Positions 57,180-64,000 of a DNA stretch of 64,000 nt are shown in pieces. The notes beneath the pieces were generated by a model, which was not told the origin of the DNA, did not search any database, and saw only the letters and a program-made list of their open reading frames with translations. The position numbers and the translations under genes are program-made. Each line of letters opens with the position of its first letter. The first letter of the stretch is position 1. The DNA lies in assembly GCF_019703515.2 (NCBI RefSeq), contig NC_059346.1, forward strand, positions 56,866,001 to 56,930,000, given 5' to 3'. The stretch comes from Myxocyprinus asiaticus. Taxonomy: Eukaryota; Chordata; Actinopteri; Cypriniformes; Catostomidae.

Positions 57180-58110
57180 GATAATTATCTTTGATAATTA
57201 TTCATTATTGCTAATAACCAAACCCACTCCTGAATGTAGCGCACAACACATTTCCTGAGGTTACCAGAGCCTGCCAGATCCAGCTCCAGTCCTGCCTGAT
57301 ATCCGACTCCCACTGCTACATGTTGTTGAGTGATGATGACTAACTGCAGCCTGTGCCAGCCAGACATCACTTCGGTCTACTACGATAGACTTCACAGAGG
57401 ATGAACTGATGCCTACTCCAACCATAAGATATGGGATACTTCACTGGCCACTGCCTGAAACTTGGACTTAGGACGGGCTTTACCAAAATGTACTGCCACA
57501 TGCTGCTTGTCGAACTTGGTCAAAGATGGATTACATTAAAATGGAAAACATAGACTATAAATTAATTGTCTTCTAAAGCCTTCATCAGCCAAATAACAAA
57601 GGACAATGCATCTGTGTGCACTTCCACAGTAAATTCAGGATGGACTTCTAAGACTTTAGTCATTAATCTTACAGTTCGTACAAAATCTTTTAGTTTAAAC
57701 ATTGGCCCCTAACACTTAGTTTACAAATTTTAAACCATGACTTGCACTGCACACAGATAACTAATATTGGCATTATATTCATGCTGGTTAGCCAGAGGGA
57801 ACTGGCCTCCACAGTGAGCCTGGTTTCTCCCAAGGTTATTTTTCTCATTAACCAGCATCTTATGGAGTTTTGTGTTCCTTGCAACAGTAGCCTTTAGCTT
57901 GCTCACCAGGGGTCTAAATACAAATTTTATTTACTTATTTAATTTAAGGCACAATTTACAATTAAGTTTTTATCAAACCGCCAATGATGACTCTTAAGAC
58001 TTTATAGATATTACAGCTTCATTTTTTGTTAAGGCATAATTTTCTGTAAAGCTACTTTGAAATGATGTGTTGTGAAAAGCGCTATACAAATAAAAATGAC
58101 TTGACTTGAC
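57180..58110 (+). mobile_element. Retroposed 3' region of a non-LTR element
   Basis: Ends with 'gaaaagcgctatacaaataa', then a short (TGACT)n tail (about 58096-58110), a pattern seen at the 3' ends of fish LINEs. The upstream 'attcatgctggttagccaga' and 'gagcctggtttctcccaagg' are blocks I recall from the same dispersed family. No reverse transcriptase is visible. Confidence 0.5.
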
Positions 58111-58838
58111 TAGCTGCCTTAAGGCATTACAAACATGGCCACCGAGTGACCTGACTTGCCTTAAAGCAACTGGTTTTTATCAATGTTACTTAGTTAAAAA
58201 CTACCAGTCATAAAAAAATAAGACACACCAAAAAATTAATTAATCCAGTTTCATCGTGAACATACTTGTTAATTGCAGTGAAATTGTATTTATTAAAAGA
58301 AACAACATTGATATTTTATATTTTCAGTGTGGTTATGTTTATTGTACATGTATTTGATTTGTTGTCATTATTATGAGAATCCAGAGGTAAAATTAAAAAC
58401 AATGAACATTTATAAACATTCACACTTCTAATTCTGCAGCTACATAGCAAATATCCTTTCCTAATCAGTATGTTGTCTTAATTTAAAAAGCAGATCTATT
58501 TGAAAATATTTGAATATATATTCTATATATACACATTATTAATTTAAAATCTGATTAATGCAATGCCTGGACGGAAAAAAAAAGACAAAAAAAGTTGCAG
58601 TTTGGATTTAAATAAGCAGATACTTAAGAGCCTATGATTGGATCATTATTGCAGTGATTAATATGTTTCAGCAGGCACCCAACACCCATGCATTTCCTAT
58701 TGATGTTCCATCTTTTTCCTTCTAACTTTTCCTGCCTGCCTCCTTCTCCCTCTCCTCTGCCCTTTTGTTCTTTTGGGTACTATCGACTTTGGAATTGAAC
58801 TGACAGAATATCCTGACTTTCTTTTCATCTCTATATCT

Positions 58839-58841
<3 letters not shown>
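58111..58841. other. AT-rich intergenic DNA
   Basis: Nothing recognised. Confidence 0.5.

Positions 58842-58890
<49 letters not shown>
58842..58890. repeat. (CT)n microsatellite
   Basis: An uninterrupted CT run. It gives rise to an SLSLSL open frame (58773-59102) that is not a gene. Confidence 0.95.
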
Positions 58891-58892
<2 letters not shown>

Positions 58893-59109
58893 TCTTCTCT
58901 TTTTCCTCTCGTGTGTTCATTGCCTCTGGTGGCTGATACTACTGGGAAAATATTCTTTCTCTATCTAGAACTTCACCTATTCCTATCTCTCCTCTCCTGG
59001 AGGACATGTCACTGCGCTGTCACCACACCACAAACTGCTGCTGCCCAAGAAGACAAGCAACTCCCTTCCCTCCCTCCTCCTTCACTCCATCCGTCTCCAT
59101 GAGCTGCAC

Positions 59110-59270
59110 ACAAACACAAATGTATAAACAAATCTAATTAGTGACTGACAGTGGGCTGGCCATTAGAGGAGCCTGATTAAGGCTTACAAGTCACCTCACG
59201 TCATCTGTTCTGGCAATAATTTATCACGTCTGGCCACTGAGTCGAAATAGTACAGTGTTGGGAAGTCAGT
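59110..59270. promoter_or_regulatory. Candidate conserved non-coding block
   Basis: Non-repetitive, mixed-composition sequence (agtgactgacagtgggctgg, cattagaggagcctgattaa) lies in otherwise AT-rich DNA, with homeodomain-like core motifs. Regulatory role and conservation are guesses. Confidence 0.25.
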
Positions 59271-60820
59271 GTTATTATAGTAAACAAAAACTCAAACATT
59301 TTTATTAATTGAAATAAAAATAAAAAATTAAATAATTGCAAAAACTTTAACATGTTCATGACTCTAAAAACGAAATATTTTTTTTTTCCACAATAATTAA
59401 TTGACAATTAATTAATTTAAGCTTTTGCTAAACATTATACCATAAGATTTTAAACTTTTAAAACCTGCCTTCATAAAAAAGCAACTTGATAGCAATAAAA
59501 GAGGCATATATATTTAAAAGCATTTAATATCAGTTAACATAATAACTTTGACAGCCTTAAAATACTAAATCTTAGTAAAAACTAAATATACTGAAAACTA
59601 AAACAAACAAAAAAACTGCAAAAAACAAATGCAAAAAAACTAAAAATAAAAATGACATCATTTTCCAAAGTATGCTGTAAAAGAGAGCTTTTTCGAAACG
59701 TTCCACTTTCAGTCTGACAAAATGATGCACAGTAACGCAAAGCTTGTGTCCCGGAAACTATTCTGTGATGGTGGTACTGTCGCACAGACTGAGAAAGGTC
59801 TCAATCCCTGTTACGGATTTCGTGTTTGGACACAGTGTGCTAGTAGATGTGAAGACTGCAAGTGCGTGTATGACTTTTGATTGCACATTAGGACACTCGT
59901 AGACTTAATGATGTTGGTCCCATTTGTGACAGCCGTTTTTGTAGTTGCACTCGGAAGACTGATTGTTGTTGGAAGTGGTGACTGTTATAGCCTACTTCAA
60001 ATAATAATTAACTAAATAGTTTACCCACCCTTTTATTTATCATTACACTACTGGTTGTTGGAAGTGTACTGTGTTGTTGGAAATATGTACAGTAAGTACA
60101 TTTTTTTATAATGTTTCATTGTGTGAAATTAATTGTAAAAGTTAATTCTTTTTACTCATTTTGATTTTCAATACTTTGCACATTAAAATATGTTTAACTG
60201 TAAAATTGTGTCGTCCATAATCGAATATTAAAGCCATTTATTTAAAAAAAAATGTCTCAATACACTGCATAAAACTTTTTTTTTTTTTTTACTTTATTCT
60301 ATAAACCTGTGTGATTCATTAATAGCTACTACTACCAACCATTTTAATTATATGTTGGCTTGTCATTTATATAAGACAACTTTACACAACTTATCAGTAT
60401 GTGGTTTCATACAACAAATAAAAAGCATCAAAACGTATACCTTAAATACATAAATGCATGTACAGATGAGACAGAAACAGTGGTATTTAATAACATTTTA
60501 AAAACAACATTTACTAAATCGCATACTGTATGCCACAGTGGCTGATAAATGACCAAAATCACCAGCAGTATTAAGAGAGAATAAAACAAAATAAGGTATT
60601 ATTAGGTGAGAAGGATAACAAAGAGGCATATAAATATACACATAACTATAAAGTAATAATGATAATGCTGTTAAGTCATCCCAACCAGTTGTGAATGTTA
60701 TATTGTGCTTTATGTTGAATATATTCATACATACAACAATAGCATATGCTTCACTTACGTTTTACCATATGATTATAATAAATAACTTATATTAAAAAGC
60801 TTTCCTTGACATCATCATGG
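59271..60820. other. AT-rich intergenic DNA
   Basis: No gene or clear repeat was recognised. Simple A/T-rich tracts lie at 59600-59660 and 60270-60290. Confidence 0.5.
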
Positions 60821-60899
60821 CGTTGATATGGTGATAGCTCAGGTAGGTGGAGTGTCAGCTCCTGAATGTTATGAACTCTGGGATATGCTTAGCCTAAAA

Positions 60900-61072
60900 G
60901 ACCACTCTGGAGCAGTATTCGGGCCAGTGTGGGTTTAGTCTACTCTCCCTAGCAAGCGGCCAAATGGTTGCTTAGGAAGCCTGGCTGAAGTCACTCAGCA
61001 CACCCTGGCTTTGAACTCGCAACTCTAGGGGTGGTAGCCAGCGTCTTTTCTCACCCAGGCCCCAACGTAGTG
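60900..61072 (-). mobile_element. tRNA-derived SINE, minus strand, 5' part
   Basis: The reverse strand from about 61062 reads 'ggggcctgggtgagaaaaga', then 'gctggctaccacccctagag', and a B-box-like 'gcgagttcaaagcc' (complement of about 61004-61017), followed by 'gtgtgctgagtgacttcagc'. This matches an abundant carp SINE type, from memory, with part of box A deleted. Confidence 0.6.
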
Positions 61073-61609
61073 TAACTTTTCCAAACAGTGCCTTTGCAAA
61101 TGTAGTTTAAATTCTGAGAAGCTTGCATGACTAATTACAGTTTCTTCCAAAACACTGCAACAGTGTATATTTGTCTGTGTGTGTTTAAGTAGGAATGAAG
61201 TTGCCAAATTCCTCTGTCTTTGAATGCAAGGCATTCCATGACAGTTTCTCTATTCCTTGGAAACTTCCTCTTTCTCTCTCTCTGCTCCCTGGTGGTCATA
61301 CACACGTGAACAAATCACATTGCAACTCATTAGTGTCCAAGTGTTTTGACAGTGCACTTGAAAACAAAGCTGAGTTGCAAATTAAATCATTTGGCTCTAT
61401 CTATCTCTACTGTCAGTTACTCCTCAGCTGGTCCCCGCTGTTGGTGTAAACCCCACTGTTGGTGTAGATTTTTCTGTTCTATTGCACAGAAAAATCTTGA
61501 GTGAGATCTCTTGAATATCTTAACTGTTTCTCTTAGACAGCTATGAGATTATATGGAGAGCAAATTGAGACTTAAGGCTTAAGTTTCCAAAATTTGCTTC
61601 TGCTCAGAT
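61073..61609. other. Intergenic DNA
   Basis: Nothing recognised. Confidence 0.45.
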
Positions 61610-61785
61610 TTTTCAAGATGAACTAACATGAACTAACAATGAACAGTTGTATTTTTATTAACAAGCATTAACAAAGATTATTAAATGCTGTAAAAAAAAT
61701 ATATATAGATCATTGTCAGTTCATGATGCCTAATACATTTACTAATGTTAACGAATGGACCCTTTTTTTAAAGTGTTACCATTCC
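61610..61785. mobile_element. MITE fragment of the 'gtaacactttaca' family (copy 2, other end)
   Basis: 'aactaacatgaactaacaat', then 'atttactaatgttaacgaat' and the end 'aaagtgttacc' mirror the element at 39430-39765. Confidence 0.55.
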
Positions 61786-62640
61786 AACACACACTCATGG
61801 AGAAATCGGACAGATTAGTTCATCTTGGCTACAAGTTGGCTAACTCATATGCAATTGTACGACTTTTGCAACAGCCAATCAGGTGACTCTGCCTTGTTTC
61901 CTTGTAAAACGCAACAATTACTTTCTTCAGTCATACAAAACATACTCTTAAGCTTCAAATCAACCTTACAGACTCTACTCTATGGTTAGGTTTAGATATG
62001 GGGTTTGGGTAAGGACATAACATTAATAAGCATCATGTACACAATGTCCGGCATGCAGAACTTTAGCTTACTTCCGCATTACACATCCAGGTATTTGCAC
62101 GTCTGGAATTTGCACGAATTCATACGAACAAACTCATACGATTTTATCAACTCTTGACTTCTCATGAGATGTGGTTGTACCATCCACATTAATTGTATAC
62201 CTCTAAAGTCTTACTGTATGACAACAGTGATCTCATTTGTGTCTATTTTTAAAGGAATTTTAGGAGAAATATCCAAGACAAAGTCATGTAAATTACAAAA
62301 TTGAGAACTCCATTAAGTCCTCTGAGCTATGAAAGAGCAACCTCTAATTAATAAAATTGTTCTATGGGAAAATAAGTTTATATTTTTCTCACTGCAATGT
62401 TTATGGGCAATCATACTCAAGTTTTTTTATGTGCTAAATACTGTAGGCTATCCCTTGCTGAAATGTTTATATATATATATATAAACAGCTTAAGGTGATG
62501 TTTTGCTGATCCAACGCAGTCTACAACCTCGACCAACTTGACCATAATGGTCTACCATGCCATGCCACCTCTACCACCACCAGCTGGTATTCCAGTTGAT
62601 CAACCATGTAGACCAGCTTAGCTTAGACCAGCTAGAAACC
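61786..62640. other. Intergenic DNA
   Basis: A TA-rich palindromic stretch lies at 62466-62485. A pyrimidine-rich block with repeated 'gaccagct' phrases (62500-62640) is probably a repeat. Confidence 0.4.
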
Positions 62641-62660
62641 ATGTAAAACCAACTTCGATA

Positions 62661-62723
62661 AGAAGCTGATTTGGCTAGATTTTCAAACAAGAACCTGTTG
62701 GAAATCTAGCCAAATCAGCTTCT
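62661..62723. repeat. 22-bp perfect hairpin
   Basis: The segment agaagctgatttggctagat (62661 on) pairs with its complement ending at 62723, around a loop of about 18 bases. It sits inside a repeat-like block rich in 'gaccagct' units. Confidence 0.8.
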
Positions 62724-63099
62724 GATTGCAGTACAATTTAATCACAATTTAATCACATACAGTAAATATGCAATACAAATTAGTGAAATTGTCTCTTTAA
62801 CAACCCACTATACACTCAGTCACTCCTCTGGGTGTTGAAGGGTTAACTCTTCCTCTGCACATCCTCTCTCAAGGAGGGAAAGGGGAGCACAGGGTCTTGT
62901 CAGCCTGCTGCATCCCAAGACAGCACTGGCGTTTGCTTTGGCTGGTGCTCCACATTTTTGTGCTTGTTTTTCCATTTTACCTTTTACTGTTGTCTGATGA
63001 TTTTGGGACCTGGAGATTGTGGGGAAATGCCTATTTTTATTATGGGGGAAGTCTAGGCGTTTATGAGCAGAACGGGAGCAATTCAATGTTTTCACTCTT

Positions 63100-63126
<27 letters not shown>
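63100..63126. repeat. (GT)n microsatellite
   Basis: A GT dinucleotide run followed by a T-rich stretch. Confidence 0.9.
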
Positions 63127-63131
<5 letters not shown>

Positions 63132-63170
63132 TTTTTTTTTTCTCTAAGGCAAGCAGCACTATACTATAAC

Positions 63171-63362
63171 TCAGTGGTTCCTAACCCTGTTCCAGGAGCC
63201 CCCCCAACACTTTTTGGATATCTCCCTAATCAAACACACCTGATTCAACTCATCAGCTCATTAGCAGAGACTCCAAGACCTGAACTGGGTGTGTCAGGAA
63301 AGGGAGATATACAAAATGTGCAGAGTTGGGGGGCCTCCAGGAACAGGGTTGGGAACCACTGC
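63171..63362. mobile_element. hAT-type MITE, about 190 bp, with about 30-bp inverted ends
   Basis: Left end cagtggttcctaaccctgtt and right end aacagggttgggaaccactg (to 63362) are inverted copies with one mismatch, continuing into 'ccaggagcccccc' / 'ggggggcctccagg'. It is a widespread fish MITE type. Confidence 0.8.
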
Positions 63363-63714
63363 TATAACTCATATTTTTTTTTTTTAACTCGATTTGAACA
63401 AATCCCTAACCCTAAGTACTAAACTTTGTTGCATAACTCAAGAATCAGTAAAGACTGATCTCATGAAAATTTTGTGACTGGATTCAAATTTTTCTTTCAA
63501 AATGATACAGTATTATGTGGCTCCTTACACATATCATGGCAGTTCTGAGGTGAAATGTCCACTGTGTGGCACTAAAAGCAAATTCAATATTCTCCCAGAC
63601 AAGTGAGGTTTTTAAGGTAATTGCTGTATTGAGTTTTAAATCGATAAAATGGACCTTCCTACCCTAAACCTTAAACCTAAACCTAACCATCAGTGTCATA
63701 AAAGAAACTGTGAG

Positions 63715-63850
63715 ATTAAAAACGCAATTGCTGAAGCAACCACGTCACATATTTGTGGTGCTATGACTCTTTTGCCTCACATGCTGACTTGCTTGCTCTT
63801 CAGGACTCGTACCCTTTGCATCGCTTTGCATCAGTTAAGCAAACACACAA
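63715..63850 (-). mobile_element. tRNA-derived repeat, inverted copy of 52590-52740
   Basis: 'acgcaattgctgaagcaacc' and 'ggactcgtaccctttgcatc' are the complement of blocks at 52610-52725 (gatgcaaagg, then gcttcagcaattgcattt), preceded by 'ccctaaacctt', which mirrors the 'aggtttagggtag' there. Confidence 0.55.
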
Positions 63851-64000
63851 TACGATCACATGCAAACAAGCTTATGTGCAGTTGGTTCAGAAATGCAAAC
63901 ATTAAAATGTATCTCTTACAATTCATGCACTATAGTAAAAGTGTTTTTTTTATTTTTTTATTTATTGTTTTTGTGCATTGTGTGAGGAATAGGGTGAAAA

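Noticed and set aside
1..64000. CRISPR arrays, prophage, toxin-antitoxin or other bacterial systems
   Set aside because: The sequence is vertebrate; repeats are microsatellites and transposons with no spacer structure.

Overview
The window is vertebrate nuclear DNA, almost certainly from a teleost and most likely a cyprinid (carp or goldfish type). It is AT-rich, intron-containing and full of microsatellites, inverted-repeat DNA transposons, tRNA-derived SINEs, a DIRS-type retroelement and decayed Tc1-like elements. There are no bacterial-style genes, operons, ribosome binding sites, CRISPR arrays or prophage. Nearly all short open frames are chance frames in repeats or non-coding DNA. The repeat-family assignments come from memory of fish repeats and need a RepeatMasker run.

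Two real protein-coding loci can be supported, both on the plus strand. (1) A short terminal exon at 12670-12717 encodes the last 15 residues of phosphatidylinositol transfer protein beta (pitpnb). It is followed by a probable 3 kb 3' UTR that has itself been invaded by repeats. (2) A complete two-exon mn1 gene (meningioma 1 transcriptional co-regulator) has exon 1 at 26012-29504, an intron of 13693 bp, and exon 2 at 43198-43406. The joined reading frame gives a 1233-residue protein. The order pitpnb then mn1, head to tail on one strand, is the same as PITPNB-MN1 in human, which supports both calls.

Layout: 1-2550, 3' part of a DIRS-like retroelement with an inactivated tyrosine recombinase; 2.6-12.4 kb, probable last pitpnb intron packed with MITEs, a SINE, a decayed THAP-domain transposon exon and a LINE fragment; 12.67-15.8 kb, pitpnb last exon and 3' UTR; 16-24 kb, intergenic DNA with several DNA transposons; 24.3-26.0 kb, putative mn1 upstream and leader region; 26.0-43.4 kb, mn1, whose intron holds candidate conserved non-coding DNA, an unusual 199 bp duplicated segment, dead Tc1-like fragments and large microsatellites; 43.4-44.6 kb, mn1 3' UTR; 44.7-64 kb, gene-poor DNA with foldback elements, SINEs, a possible LTR remnant and simple repeats.

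I did not find a new enzymatic or defence system. The points most worth a second look are the duplicated 199 bp intronic segment, the 2-kb-spaced Tc1-like fragments with a 15-bp flanking repeat, the mn1 leader (30-A tract plus a minimal uORF), the retained-intron stop that would remove the MN1 C-terminus, and the pitpnb tail that lacks the position-262 serine.
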